The position numbers were made by a program, and so were the translations under genes. From assembly GCF_002924365.1 (NCBI RefSeq), contig NZ_PQWB01000029.1, forward strand, positions 46,768 through 110,767: a DNA stretch of 64,000 nt, given 5' to 3'. The DNA comes from Chromobacterium alticapitis (GTDB lineage Bacteria > Pseudomonadota > Gammaproteobacteria > Burkholderiales > Chromobacteriaceae). The notes under the pieces were generated by a model, which was not told the origin of the DNA, ran no database searches, and was given only the letters and a program-made list of their open reading frames with translations. Below are positions 31,251 through 40,141 of the stretch, piece by piece (the stretch's first letter is position 1; each line of letters starts with the position of its first letter).

Positions 31251-33370
31251 TGCGCCGCCTTGGCCTTGTCTTCGGCCTGGCTCAGGCCATCCAGCGAACC
31301 GCGGATGCCTTTGCTCGGCAGCGCTTTCAGCGCATCGTTCAGATCATACGGCAGCTTGCTGTCCGTCTGTTTCTGCAAGTCTCCCATCACATAGCCGTAG
31401 CGCTCTCCCGCCACCGCGCTGTTGCCGATCTCGTCGCGGATGATGGTGGGCCGGATGAAGATCATCAGGTTGGTCTTCTTGCGCTCCTTGTCCTGGTACT
31501 TGAACAGATTGCCCAGGTAAGGGATATCGCCGAGCAGCGGCACCTTGTCTTCCGCATTGCTGATCTGATCCTGGGTCAGGCCGCCCAGCGCCACCAGGCC
31601 GCCGTCGTTGACCGTCACCACGGTGTCCAGCATGCGGCGGCTGAAGGTGGGGCCGGCCGCCGCGCTCAGCGTGGTCGAATCTATGGAGTCGGCCGCCTGG
31701 CTGATTTTCAGCCGGATGGCGCCGCCCTCGGAAATCTGCGGGGTGATCTCCAGCGCGAAACCGACCGTCTTGCGGTCATAAGTGTTGTATGGCGCGTTGG
31801 AGGTGCCGCTGGAGCCGGCCGGATACGAGGCGCTCAGCACGCCCACTTCCTGGCCGATCACGATCTTGGCCTTCTCGTTGTCCATGGTCACCAGCTGCGG
31901 GCTGGCCACCAGATTGCCCTTGGCCTCCTGCTCCAGCGCCTGAGCCAGCAGGCCCAGCGTCGGAATCTGCACCCCGCCCACCGTGATATTGTTGATGATG
32001 GCGGCGGTCAAGCCGCCATTGGTCAGGCTGTTGACCAGCGTGCCCAGCCCGGTGCTGTCCGTCGTCGACGGCGCGCCAAGAATCGGCTTGCCGTTGGGAA
32101 AGGAGGCGCCGGCCAGGCCGTTCTGTCCGATTTTGGCCGACCATTGCACGCCTATCTTGTTGACGCGGCTGGCCGTGACTTCCATCACCAGCGCTTCGAC
32201 GTAGACCTGCGCCCTTCTCTTGTCCAGCAAGTCGATCACATTGCGCAGGTTTTGGTACATCGGGTCCGGCACGTTCAGGATCAGCGCGTTGCTGTTGCTG
32301 TCCGCCTGTATCATGGCGGCCACGCCCGCTCCGGCCGGGCCAGAGGACGCGGCGGCGGCCGCCGCGCCGTTGTCCAGCACCGGCGCGGCGCTCGGCGCGG
32401 CATTGCCGGAACCCGGCGCGGCGCCGCCAGACTGGCCGCCGCTGACGCCGCTCATCAGATTAGCGCTGCCGCCGCCGGCCGCGGCGCTGATCACGCTGCG
32501 CCCCTGCACCGGGCTGCTTTCGCTGGCCAGCAATGCGCGCAGGGTCTTGGCGATCTCGGCCGCCTGGGCATTCTTCAGATACACCACCCGCACATTGGAG
32601 CCAGCCTGGCTGGGCTGGTCCAGCATCTTCAGCAGGCTCTTGATCTTGCCTATCTTGCCCGGCGCGTCAGTGCGCACCATCAGCATATTGGCGCGCGGGT
32701 CGGCCAGGATGCTGGTCTTGCCGCCCTCGGCCCCGCCGCCGTCCTGCAGCAGCTTGTTCAAGGTGGAAGCCAGGTCCACCGCGGAACCGAACAACACCGG
32801 AATCACCGCGGTGTCGCCGGAGGAGGCCGCCTCCACCGATTCGATGATGGACTCGATGCGGCGGATATTGTCGGCGTAATCGGTGACGATCAAGGCATTG
32901 GACTGCGGATACGCCGCCACCGTGTTGTTGGGAGAGACCAGCGGGCGGATCACCGGCACCAATTGATTGGCGTTGCCGTTTTTCAGCGCGAACACCTTGG
33001 TGATCAGCCTGTCGCCGTCGCCGCGCGGCATGCCCTTGATCGCGCGCGCATGCAGTTTAGCGTCCGCCTCCGGCACGATCTTGATCACGCCGTCGCCCTC
33101 CACCGCGGCGAAACCCTGCAGACGCAAGGACGACAGCAGCACTTGGTAGGACAAGGCGCGCGGCACCGGCCGGCTGGAAACGATGTTGACCGTGCCCTTG
33201 ACGCGCGGATCGATCAGGAAATTCTTGCCGCTGATTTCGCCTATCGCCTTGACCACGGTTTCGATGTCCGCGTTGACGAAGTTGAGCATTACCGTGTCGT
33301 TTTGCGGCGCCGCCAGCAATTGACAGCTATAGATCAGGGCCAGGGTGGCGACGAGTTTGGAAATTCGCAT
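31247..33370 (-). CDS. gspD: type II secretion outer-membrane secretin GspD
   Basis: A 707-residue secretin forming the outer-membrane channel. A signal peptide (1-21, cleaved near LAAPQ) is followed by the N0 domain (VMLNFVNADIETVVKAIG), repeated N1-N3 domains and the C-terminal secretin domain from about 450, with VASPQLVTMDNEKAKI, VGFALEITPQI and VPLLGDIPYLGNLF. The N3 region carries a Gly/Ala/Ser-rich insertion (about residues 290-345), common in secretins. It lies 9 nt after gspC. Confidence 0.97.
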   Translation of the reverse strand: MRISKLVATLALIYSCQLLAAPQNDTVMLNFVNADIETVVKAIGEISGKNFLIDPRVKGTVNIVSSRPVPRALSYQVLLSSLRLQGFAAVEGDGVIKIVPEADAKLHARAIKGMPRGDGDRLITKVFALKNGNANQLVPVIRPLVSPNNTVAAYPQSNALIVTDYADNIRRIESIIESVEAASSGDTAVIPVLFGSAVDLASTLNKLLQDGGGAEGGKTSILADPRANMLMVRTDAPGKIGKIKSLLKMLDQPSQAGSNVRVVYLKNAQAAEIAKTLRALLASESSPVQGRSVISAAAGGGSANLMSGVSGGQSGGAAPGSGNAAPSAAPVLDNGAAAAAASSGPAGAGVAAMIQADSNSNALILNVPDPMYQNLRNVIDLLDKRRAQVYVEALVMEVTASRVNKIGVQWSAKIGQNGLAGASFPNGKPILGAPSTTDSTGLGTLVNSLTNGGLTAAIINNITVGGVQIPTLGLLAQALEQEAKGNLVASPQLVTMDNEKAKIVIGQEVGVLSASYPAGSSGTSNAPYNTYDRKTVGFALEITPQISEGGAIRLKISQAADSIDSTTLSAAAGPTFSRRMLDTVVTVNDGGLVALGGLTQDQISNAEDKVPLLGDIPYLGNLFKYQDKERKKTNLMIFIRPTIIRDEIGNSAVAGERYGYVMGDLQKQTDSKLPYDLNDALKALPSKGIRGSLDGLSQAEDKAKAAQ

Positions 33371-33379
33371 TGCGCTCTC

Positions 33380-34024
33380 TTATTGGCGAATCATCGCGGC
33401 GGGATTGACCGCGGGTTGGGGCTGGGCATCAGGTACGGCGTTCTGGTCGGGCACCGGCAGCGGCACCGCCCCCGGCATTTGCGGCGGCGGCGCCATGCCT
33501 GGCATGGCGGCAGGCTGTTGCGGGGCGGAGTCGCCGCCGCCTGCGCCGCCATGTCGCGCCTGCAGCGGAACGAACTGCTCGTTGCCGCCGGAGCGGATGG
33601 TCACGCCGTTGGGCGCGACCTTCACCAGCTCCCAGCCATCGGCGGTTTGCTTGCCTTGCAGCAACGGCTCGGCGCGGCCATTGTTGTCCACGACGGCGAA
33701 ACCCTGCACGCCCGGCAAGGACGGCGCGTACACGCCAAGCAGGCGAATCGGCGGCGGCGCGGCGACCGCCTGCGCTGGCGCCTCGCCGAACCAATGGGAC
33801 TGGGCGACTGCCGCGGCAGCCACTTGCGGCTGGGCTGGCGCCAGCGCGCGATAAGCGTGCGCGGCCGGGGACAGCCAGACGCTTAGTTGCTGGCCAACCC
33901 AGAACGCGAGCGCGCCCACGGCCAGCGCCGGCAGCGCCTTATGCCATGGCTTGCTTGGCAAGCGCAGGCGGCCCAAGTCCAGCTTGCGGCCTTTTTTGGT
34001 GTATTCCCCGAAGCCCATCGACAT
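33380..34024 (-). CDS. gspC: type II secretion inner-membrane protein GspC
   Basis: A 214-residue protein with a cytoplasmic N-terminus, a membrane span (about residues 33-51, LPALAVGALAFWVGQQL), a periplasmic HR domain (about 85-155, IRLLGVYAPSLPGVQGFAVV) that contacts GspD, and a Pro/Gly/Gln-rich tail with no PDZ domain. Two ATGs at 34024 and 34018 are both plausible; neither has a perfect ribosome-binding site. It is the first gene of the operon. The 210 nt upstream are AT-rich and should hold the promoter. Confidence 0.85.
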   Translation of the reverse strand: MSMGFGEYTKKGRKLDLGRLRLPSKPWHKALPALAVGALAFWVGQQLSVWLSPAAHAYRALAPAQPQVAAAAVAQSHWFGEAPAQAVAAPPPIRLLGVYAPSLPGVQGFAVVDNNGRAEPLLQGKQTADGWELVKVAPNGVTIRSGGNEQFVPLQARHGGAGGGDSAPQQPAAMPGMAPPPQMPGAVPLPVPDQNAVPDAQPQPAVNPAAMIRQ

Positions 34025-34239
34025 CCCGTTATCCAAAATATGCTGAACAAATGCCATTGCAGGCACGCTAGATTAAGCAGCAAGAGGGGCATTTTGCAAT
34101 AGTTTAATGGCGGTTTTGATGACGCTTGAAATTTAAGTCGGCGTTAATATTTGCCGACAATCAATCGCACGCGGGTATTGACGCCCATTTACATCCTGCC
34201 AAACAGCCCGTTCAGCCAAATTTTCTGCATTCTCGCATA

Positions 34240-34265
34240 AAAAACGCCACGGCATGCCGTGGCGT
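34240..34265 (-). terminator. intrinsic terminator of the acyl-CoA dehydrogenase gene
   Basis: A perfect palindrome ACGCCACGGCA/TGCCGTGGCGT followed on the minus strand by TTTTTTA, 21 nt after the stop codon. Confidence 0.88.
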
Positions 34266-34286
34266 CATATGCAAAGCCAATCCCGC

Positions 34287-36068
34287 TCAGAACTGCGCGT
34301 CTGCCAGCGCCAGCACGCTGTCCGCGCCGCCCAGAATGGCTGCGGCCAGGCCGGAAACCTGCGGCAGCAGGTGCTCGGCGAAGAAGCGCGCGGTGACGAT
34401 CTTGGCGTTCAGGAAGTCCGCATCCGCGTCAGCCTCTTGCAACTTGTCTTTGGCGATCAAGGCGGCGCGGCCCAGCTGCCAGCCGCCCAGCGCGATGCCC
34501 ATCAGCTTGAGGAAAGGCACGGAACCGGCGGCGGCCAATTGCGGCTGGCTGCCGAAGGTTTCCAGAATGAAGGCCACGCAACGCTCTGCCTCCGCAATGG
34601 CGGCCGCCAGATTGCGGGCGATGCTGTCGAAGCCGGCAGCCTGCAGCTTGGCGGCGGTGGATTGCGCTTCCGCCAGCAGGGCGCGCGCGGTGACGCCATG
34701 CTCCATCGCCGTCTTGCGGCCTATCAGGTCCAGCGCCTGAATGCCGGTGGTGCCCTCGTAGATGGCGGTGATGCGCGCGTCGCGGTAATACTGGGCGACG
34801 CCGGTTTCCTCGATGAAGCCCATGCCGCCGTGCACCTGCACCGCCAAGCTGGTGATCTCGTTGGCCTGCTCGGTGTTCCAACCCTTGACTATGGGGATCA
34901 GGAAGTTCAGCAGCGCCTGGTTGCGCGCGGCCTCGTCCGGCACCGGGTGGCACGCGGCGCGGTCCAGCGCGGCGGCCGCGTAGAAGGTCAGCGAGCGCTG
35001 CGCTTCGATCTGGGCGCGCATGGTCATCAGCATGCGGCGCACGTCCGGATGCTGGATGATGGGCACGCCGGCCGGATCGGGCGAGCCGACGGCGCGGCTC
35101 TGCACGCGCTCGCGCGCGTACTCCACCGCTTTTTGATAAGCGCGCTCCGACACCGCCATGCCCTCGATGCCCACGCCCAGGCGGGCATGGTTCATCATGG
35201 TGAACATATAGTTCAGGCCCTTGTTGGGCTCGCCCACCAGATAACCCACGGCGCCGTCGTTGTCGCCGAAGCTCATCACCGCGGTCGGGCTGCCGTGTAT
35301 GCCCAGCTTGTGCTCCAGCGACACGCAGCGCACGTCGTTGCGCGCGCCGAGCGAGCCGTCGGCATTGACCAGGAACTTGGGCACGATGAACAGCGAGATG
35401 CCCTTCACGCCGGGCGGCGCGTCCGGCAACCGGGCCAGCACCAGATGGACGATGTTCTCGGCCATATCGTGCTCGCCCCAGGTGATGAAGATCTTCTGGC
35501 CGCTGATGCGATAGCTGCCGTCGGCGGCGGGCACCGCGCGCGAACGCACCTGGGCCAGGTCGGAGCCGGCTTGCGGCTCGGTCAGATTCATGGTGCCGGT
35601 CCACTGGCCGCCAGCCATCATCGGCAGATAGATATTTTTCAGCTCATCCGAGGCGTGATGATGGATGGCTTCCACCGCGCCCAGCGTCAGCAGCGGGGCC
35701 AGTGAAAACGCCAGATTGGACGCGCACCACATTTCTTCGGCCGCCGCCGCTACCAGCGCCGGCATGCCCTGGCCGCCATATTCCTCCGGCGCGCGCAGGC
35801 CCACCCAGCCCGATTCCACATATTGCTGCCAGGCTTCCTTGAAGCCCGGCGCGGCGGTCACGTCGCCATCCTTCCACTTGGCGCCCTGGTCGCCCTGGCG
35901 GTTGATGGGGGCCAATACGCCTTCGGCGAACTTGGCCGCTTCTTCCAGCACGGCGTCGGTCAGTTCGACCGAGCACTCGCCGTAGCCCGGCAGGCCGCAG
36001 ATCGCCGGCAGGTCGGCCAGCTCGTTCAGGGCAAATCGAATGTCTTTGACTGGGGCGTGATAAATCAT
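34287..36068 (-). CDS. acyl-CoA dehydrogenase (long, DmdC-like)
   Basis: A 593-residue flavoenzyme, longer than classical 380-residue acyl-CoA dehydrogenases. It has the N-terminal helical domain, FAD-binding NLTEPQAGSDLAQV near residue 160, MNHARLGVGIEGMA near 285, the catalytic glutamate in AIYEGTTGIQALDL and the extra C-terminal domain of the 3-methylmercaptopropionyl-CoA dehydrogenase (DmdC) / long-chain type. The substrate is probably an acyl-CoA; chain length is uncertain. GAGGAG precedes the ATG. It follows etfBA on the same strand, but a terminator lies between. Confidence 0.9.
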   Translation of the reverse strand: MIYHAPVKDIRFALNELADLPAICGLPGYGECSVELTDAVLEEAAKFAEGVLAPINRQGDQGAKWKDGDVTAAPGFKEAWQQYVESGWVGLRAPEEYGGQGMPALVAAAAEEMWCASNLAFSLAPLLTLGAVEAIHHHASDELKNIYLPMMAGGQWTGTMNLTEPQAGSDLAQVRSRAVPAADGSYRISGQKIFITWGEHDMAENIVHLVLARLPDAPPGVKGISLFIVPKFLVNADGSLGARNDVRCVSLEHKLGIHGSPTAVMSFGDNDGAVGYLVGEPNKGLNYMFTMMNHARLGVGIEGMAVSERAYQKAVEYARERVQSRAVGSPDPAGVPIIQHPDVRRMLMTMRAQIEAQRSLTFYAAAALDRAACHPVPDEAARNQALLNFLIPIVKGWNTEQANEITSLAVQVHGGMGFIEETGVAQYYRDARITAIYEGTTGIQALDLIGRKTAMEHGVTARALLAEAQSTAAKLQAAGFDSIARNLAAAIAEAERCVAFILETFGSQPQLAAAGSVPFLKLMGIALGGWQLGRAALIAKDKLQEADADADFLNAKIVTARFFAEHLLPQVSGLAAAILGGADSVLALADAQF

Positions 36069-36118
36069 CGCGCTTCTCCTCTGCTTCTCTCGCGTTGGCC
36101 CGCTCAGCGCAAGCCATG

Positions 36119-36149
36119 AAAAAACCGGCGCTCATGCAGGGCGCCGGTT
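36119..36149 (-). terminator. intrinsic terminator between etfA and the acyl-CoA dehydrogenase gene
   Basis: The stem AACCGGCGC/GCGCCGGTT with a 9-nt loop is followed on the minus strand by TTTT. A second hairpin, CGGGGGCG/CGCCCCCG, lies nearer etfA at 36188-36211. Confidence 0.75.
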
Positions 36150-36219
36150 GCTGTTGTGTGTTCCGGCGGCTATGTTGCCTGCTCGGTCGGGGGCGCTTGC
36201 GGTCGCCCCCGGCTGTCGC

Positions 36220-37152
36220 TTACTTCGACAGTTCGGCCACCAGCTCCGGCACCACGGTGAACAGGTCGCCGACGATGCCGTAGTCGGCCACCTGGAAGAT
36301 CGGGGCCTCTTCGTCCTTATTGATGGCGACGATCACCTTGGAGTCCTTCATGCCCGCCAGGTGCTGGATCGCGCCGGAGATGCCGACGGCGATGTACAGC
36401 TGTGGCGCCACGACCTTGCCGGTTTGGCCCACTTGGTAGTCGTTCGGCGCGTAACCGGCATCCACGGCGGCGCGCGAAGCGCCGACGGCGGCGGCCAGCT
36501 TGTCGGCCAGCGGTTCGATCACGGCCTTGAACTGCTCTTCCGAGCCCAGGGCGCGGCCGCCGGATACGATGACCTTGGCCGAGCCCAGTTCCGGACGATC
36601 GGACTTGGTCAGCTCCTGGCCGACAAAGGCGGACAGCTGGCTGTCGGCGCCGGCGGAAATGGCTTCCACCGCGGCGGAGCCGCCCTGGCCAGCCGCGTCG
36701 AAGGCAGTGGTGCGAACGGTGATGACCTTGATGGCGTCGGACGATTGCACGGTGGCCATCACATTGCCGGCGTAGATCGGGCGCACGAAGGTGTCGGCCG
36801 ACTCGATGGCGGTGATTTCGGAAATCTGCGCCACGTCCAGCAAGGCGGCCACGCGCGGCAGCAGGTTCTTGCCGAAGGAGGACGCCGGGGCCAGGACGTG
36901 GCTGTAACCCTTGGCCAAGTCCACCACCAGCGCGGACAGGCTTTCGGCCAGACCGTGCGCGTAGTGGGCGGCGTCGGCCAGCAGCACCTTGGCCACGCCG
37001 GCCACGCTCTTGGCGGCCTCGGCGGCGGCGGCGGCGTTGTGGCCGGCCACCAGCACATGCACTTCGCCCAGCTTGGCGGCGGCGGTGACGGTATTCAGGG
37101 TGCCTGACTTCAGGCTCTGGTTGTCGTGTTCAGCGATAACGAGAATAGCCAT
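36220..37152 (-). CDS. etfA: electron transfer flavoprotein subunit alpha
   Basis: A 310-residue FAD-binding subunit that takes electrons from acyl-CoA dehydrogenases and delivers them to ETF-ubiquinone oxidoreductase. The C-terminal FAD domain shows [45 protein letters not shown] and [17 protein letters not shown] in the family order. It starts 3 nt after etfB and is co-transcribed with it. The adjacent acyl-CoA dehydrogenase is a probable electron donor. Confidence 0.97.
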   Translation of the reverse strand: MAILVIAEHDNQSLKSGTLNTVTAAAKLGEVHVLVAGHNAAAAAEAAKSVAGVAKVLLADAAHYAHGLAESLSALVVDLAKGYSHVLAPASSFGKNLLPRVAALLDVAQISEITAIESADTFVRPIYAGNVMATVQSSDAIKVITVRTTAFDAAGQGGSAAVEAISAGADSQLSAFVGQELTKSDRPELGSAKVIVSGGRALGSEEQFKAVIEPLADKLAAAVGASRAAVDAGYAPNDYQVGQTGKVVAPQLYIAVGISGAIQHLAGMKDSKVIVAINKDEEAPIFQVADYGIVGDLFTVVPELVAELSK

Positions 37153-37155
37153 GTC

Positions 37156-37905
37156 TTACAGCACCTTTGCTTCGTTCTTGAGTTTGGCGACCAGTTCGGC
37201 GGCATTGGCCACCTTGACGCCGGCGGAACGCTTGGCCGGTTCGGCCACTTTCAGCGTCTTCAAGCGCGGCGCGACGTCCACGGCCAGATCGGCCGGGGTG
37301 GTCTTGTCCAGCGGCTTCTTCTTGGCGGCCATGATATTGGGCAGCTTGATGAAGCGCGGCTCGTTCAGGCGCAGGTCGGCGGTGACCACGGCAGGCAGGC
37401 GCAGCTTGACGGTTTCCAGGCCGCCGTCGATTTCGCGGACCACGTCCACGGTTTCGGCCGCCAGGTCCACCTTGGAGGCGAACGTGCCCTGGGCCCAGCC
37501 CAGCAGCGCGGAAGTCATCTGGCCGGTTTGATTCGCGTCATCGTCGATGGCCTGCTTGCCCAGGATCACCAGCTGCGGTTGTTCCTTGTCCGCCACCGCC
37601 TTCAGCAGCTTGGCCACGGCCAGCGGCTGCAGTTCGGTCTCGGTTTCCACCAGGATGGCGCGGTCGGCACCCATGGCCAGCGCGGTGCGCAGGGTTTCCT
37701 CGCACTGCTTCACGCCCATGGAAACGACGACGATCTCGGTCGCCTTGCCGGCTTCCTTCAGACGCACGGCTTCTTCGACGGCGATTTCATCGAACGGGTT
37801 CATCGACATCTTGACATTGGCGACATCAACGTCGCTGCCGTCGGCTTTGACGCGGACTTTCACGTTGTAATCAACAACGCGCTTCACTGCGACTAGAACT
37901 TTCAT
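37156..37905 (-). CDS. etfB: electron transfer flavoprotein subunit beta
   Basis: A 249-residue AMP-binding subunit of the ETF heterodimer. It begins [19 protein letters not shown] and contains [28 protein letters not shown] and the recognition-loop region [24 protein letters not shown] directly before the ATG is a strong ribosome-binding site. It is the first gene of etfBA. A candidate -10 and a PsrA-like palindrome lie 67-100 nt upstream. Confidence 0.97.
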   Translation of the reverse strand: MKVLVAVKRVVDYNVKVRVKADGSDVDVANVKMSMNPFDEIAVEEAVRLKEAGKATEIVVVSMGVKQCEETLRTALAMGADRAILVETETELQPLAVAKLLKAVADKEQPQLVILGKQAIDDDANQTGQMTSALLGWAQGTFASKVDLAAETVDVVREIDGGLETVKLRLPAVVTADLRLNEPRFIKLPNIMAAKKKPLDKTTPADLAVDVAPRLKTLKVAEPAKRSAGVKVANAAELVAKLKNEAKVL

Positions 37906-37971
37906 ATTCCTCCAGCAAACATCTGTGGGTTAATCGAAACGCGGAAGGCAAAGAACGGCCAGCTGTGCCTG

Positions 37972-38005
37972 ATTATGCCCCAAGCAATTTTCAAACGAGC
38001 GTTTG
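37972..38005 (-). promoter_or_regulatory. PsrA-type operator over the etfBA promoter
   Basis: The palindrome CAAAC-GAGC-GTTTG (37992-38005) fits the pattern CAAAC(N2-4)GTTTG described for the fatty-acid-responsive TetR repressor PsrA. On the minus strand it sits 14 nt upstream of CATAAT (37977-37972), a plausible -10, so it would cover the -35 region. It is also 148 nt upstream of the divergent hydratase gene. Confidence 0.5.
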
Positions 38006-38152
38006 GTTTGTAGCCCGACGCGACAAGCGTGGTGAAAATGCAACTCGGCATCGATAGTACGTCATTTCCCGCGGGTTTGCATTTCAAGCCGAAGCTGTCA
38101 CAATGCGTCGACGCATCGCAGCATTTCATTGTCATAAACCACTGGAGCTGTC

Positions 38153-38569
38153 ATGACCGTCTATTTCGAAGACCTCGCCGTCGGCCAAAGCGCCGAAGCC
38201 GGCAAAACCATCACCGAGGCCGACGTGCTGCTGTTTTCCGCCGTCAGCGGCGACAACAATCCGGTGCACCTGGACGAGCTCTACGCCGCGTCCACGCCGT
38301 TTGAAACCCGCATCGCGCACGGCATGCTGACCGCCAGCCTGATCTCCGGCGTGATAGGCACCCGCCTGCCGGGCTACGGCACCATTTACCTGTCCCAATC
38401 CACCCGCTTCAAGGCGCCGGTGCGCATCGGCCAGACCGTCACCACCCGCGTCACCGTGACCGAGCTGATTCCGGAGAAGAAGCGGGTGCGCCTGACCACC
38501 GAATGCCTGATAGGCGACAAGGTGGTGCTGGAAGGCGAATCGCTGGTGATCGCGCCCTCGCGCGGCTAA
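38153..38569 (+). CDS. MaoC-family (R)-specific enoyl-CoA hydratase, PhaJ-like
   Basis: A 138-residue single hot-dog domain with the hydratase-2 motif: Asp and His in SGDNNPVHLDE near residues 32-42, followed by RIAHGMLTASLISGVIG. PhaJ-type enzymes hydrate trans-2-enoyl-CoA to (R)-3-hydroxyacyl-CoA, linking beta-oxidation to polyhydroxyalkanoate synthesis, but no pha gene is in view. It is divergent from etfBA. Its stop lies 2 nt from the stop of the convergent queG gene. Confidence 0.88.
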   Translation: MTVYFEDLAVGQSAEAGKTITEADVLLFSAVSGDNNPVHLDELYAASTPFETRIAHGMLTASLISGVIGTRLPGYGTIYLSQSTRFKAPVRIGQTVTTRVTVTELIPEKKRVRLTTECLIGDKVVLEGESLVIAPSRG

Positions 38570-38571
38570 GG

Positions 38572-39648
38572 TCAAAACGCCACGCCGTGCCGGCCCAGCG
38601 CCCAGCGCACCGGCTCGGCCACCAGCTCGTCCGGATAGTCCAGCCGTCGCCGCAACGCGGCGACGATTTCCGGCGAAGCGGGCGCGTTGCCCAGCCCCAC
38701 CGCCAGATTGGACAGCCACTTGGCGTAGCCTATGCGGTAGATCGGACTGCCGGCCATGCGCTCGCGAAACTGCTCCGCGCTCCAGTCGAACAGTTCTACC
38801 AGATTGACCGCATCCAGGCCATGACGCACCGCAAAATCAGTTTCTTCTGTTAAAGCGCCGAAACGGTTCCACGGACAGAATAGCTGGCAGTCGTCGCAAC
38901 CGTACACGCGGTTGCCTATCAAAGGGCGCAATTCATGCGGAATCGCGCCTTTCAGTTCTATAGTCAGGTAGGAAATGCAGCGCCGCGCGTCTACTGTATA
39001 AGGTTCGACGATGGCGCCGGTGGGACAGACTTCCAGGCAGCGCGTGCAGCGGCCGCAATGCCCCTCCTCCGGCTCGTCTTCCGGCAGCGGCAGATCGGTC
39101 AGGATTTCGCCGAGGAAAAACAGCGAGCCCTGGCGTTTGGTCAACAGTAGCGTGTGTTTGCCGCGCCAGCCCAGGCCGGCCTGGGAGGCCAGCGCCACCT
39201 CGGCCAGCGGCGCGCTGTCGGTGAACACGCGGTAGCCGAAGGCGCCGACGGCGGCTTCGATGCGCTCGGCTAGTTTCTGCAAACGATTGCGCAGCACCTT
39301 GTGGTAGTCGCGGCCCAGGGCATAGCGCGACAGATAGGCTAGCGACGGGTTGGCCAGCACGTTCTCGGCCGGCTCGGAGGCGGGCCAGTAGTTCATCCGC
39401 AGCGAGATGACGGACAGCGTGCCGGGCACCAGCTCCGTCGGCTTGACGCGCAGCGCGCCATGGCGGGCCATATAGTCCATCTCGCCGTGGAAGCCGGCGG
39501 CCAGCCAGTCGTTCAGCCTCGCCTCGGCTTCCGGCGGCAGCTCGGCGCGGCCGACCCGGGCGTCGGCGAAGCCGGCCTCTCGCGCCCAGGCTTTGATTTG
39601 GCGCGACAATTCGCGATAATCCGGTTTTTGAGGAGAATTCTCAGTCAT
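38572..39648 (-). CDS. queG: epoxyqueuosine reductase QueG
   Basis: A 358-residue cobalamin-dependent iron-sulfur enzyme that performs the last step of queuosine synthesis in tRNA. The N-terminal catalytic region holds FHGEMDYMARH and YALGRDYHKVLR. Two 4Fe-4S binding sets follow (CGRCTRCLEVCPTGAI near 215-230, then CISYL and CDDCQLFCPW), then a C-terminal HEAT-like segment. The ATG at 39648 gives the usual length, but its ribosome-binding site is poor. The start codon overlaps the divergent tsaE start. Confidence 0.95.
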   Translation of the reverse strand: MTENSPQKPDYRELSRQIKAWAREAGFADARVGRAELPPEAEARLNDWLAAGFHGEMDYMARHGALRVKPTELVPGTLSVISLRMNYWPASEPAENVLANPSLAYLSRYALGRDYHKVLRNRLQKLAERIEAAVGAFGYRVFTDSAPLAEVALASQAGLGWRGKHTLLLTKRQGSLFFLGEILTDLPLPEDEPEEGHCGRCTRCLEVCPTGAIVEPYTVDARRCISYLTIELKGAIPHELRPLIGNRVYGCDDCQLFCPWNRFGALTEETDFAVRHGLDAVNLVELFDWSAEQFRERMAGSPIYRIGYAKWLSNLAVGLGNAPASPEIVAALRRRLDYPDELVAEPVRWALGRHGVAF

Positions 39649-40141
39649 GGCGATGGATGATACCAGCGTTCTGTCGGGCAGCCTGCCGGACGAGAACGCC
39701 ACGCTGGCACTGGGCGCCGCCTTCGCCGCCGCGGCCCGGCCAGGCCTCGTCGTCCACCTGCTGGGCGATCTGGGCGCGGGCAAAACCACGTTCACGCGCG
39801 GCCTGCTGGCGGCGCTGGGCCATCAGGGCAAAGTGAAAAGCCCCACTTATACCCTGGTGGAAAGCTACCCGTTTCCCGACTATAGTGTCCATCATTTTGA
39901 CCTTTACCGCTTCGCCGATCCGGAAGAATGGAACGACGCCGGTTTCAGCGAATATTTCGGCCAGGACAGCCTGTGCCTGGTGGAGTGGCCGGACAAGGCC
40001 GAAGGCCTGTTGCCCGCCGCCGACCTCACGCTGGAACTTGCCGTCACCGGCAGCGGTCGCACTTATCACTTCCAAGCTCAGACTCAAACCGGACAGTCAT
40101 GCCTGATTCGACTTTCGACCCCAGCCGCCGCGCCCTGCTAG
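39647..40141 (+). CDS. tsaE: tRNA threonylcarbamoyladenosine biosynthesis ATPase TsaE
   Basis: A 164-residue P-loop ATPase required with TsaB and TsaD for t6A37 formation in tRNA. Walker A is [13 protein letters not shown] near residues 41-53, followed by [10 protein letters not shown] and the conserved [19 protein letters not shown] at 39631-39635 serves the ATG at 39647. Its 3' end overlaps amiC by 43 nt, so the two are co-transcribed, the order found in many proteobacteria. Confidence 0.96.
   Translation: MAMDDTSVLSGSLPDENATLALGAAFAAAARPGLVVHLLGDLGAGKTTFTRGLLAALGHQGKVKSPTYTLVESYPFPDYSVHHFDLYRFADPEEWNDAGFSEYFGQDSLCLVEWPDKAEGLLPAADLTLELAVTGSGRTYHFQAQTQTGQSCLIRLSTPAAAPC

Noticed and set aside
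31250..33886. 878-codon open frame opposite gspD and gspC
   Set aside because: Spans two real genes on the other strand and shows only repetitive His/Ala/Gly composition.
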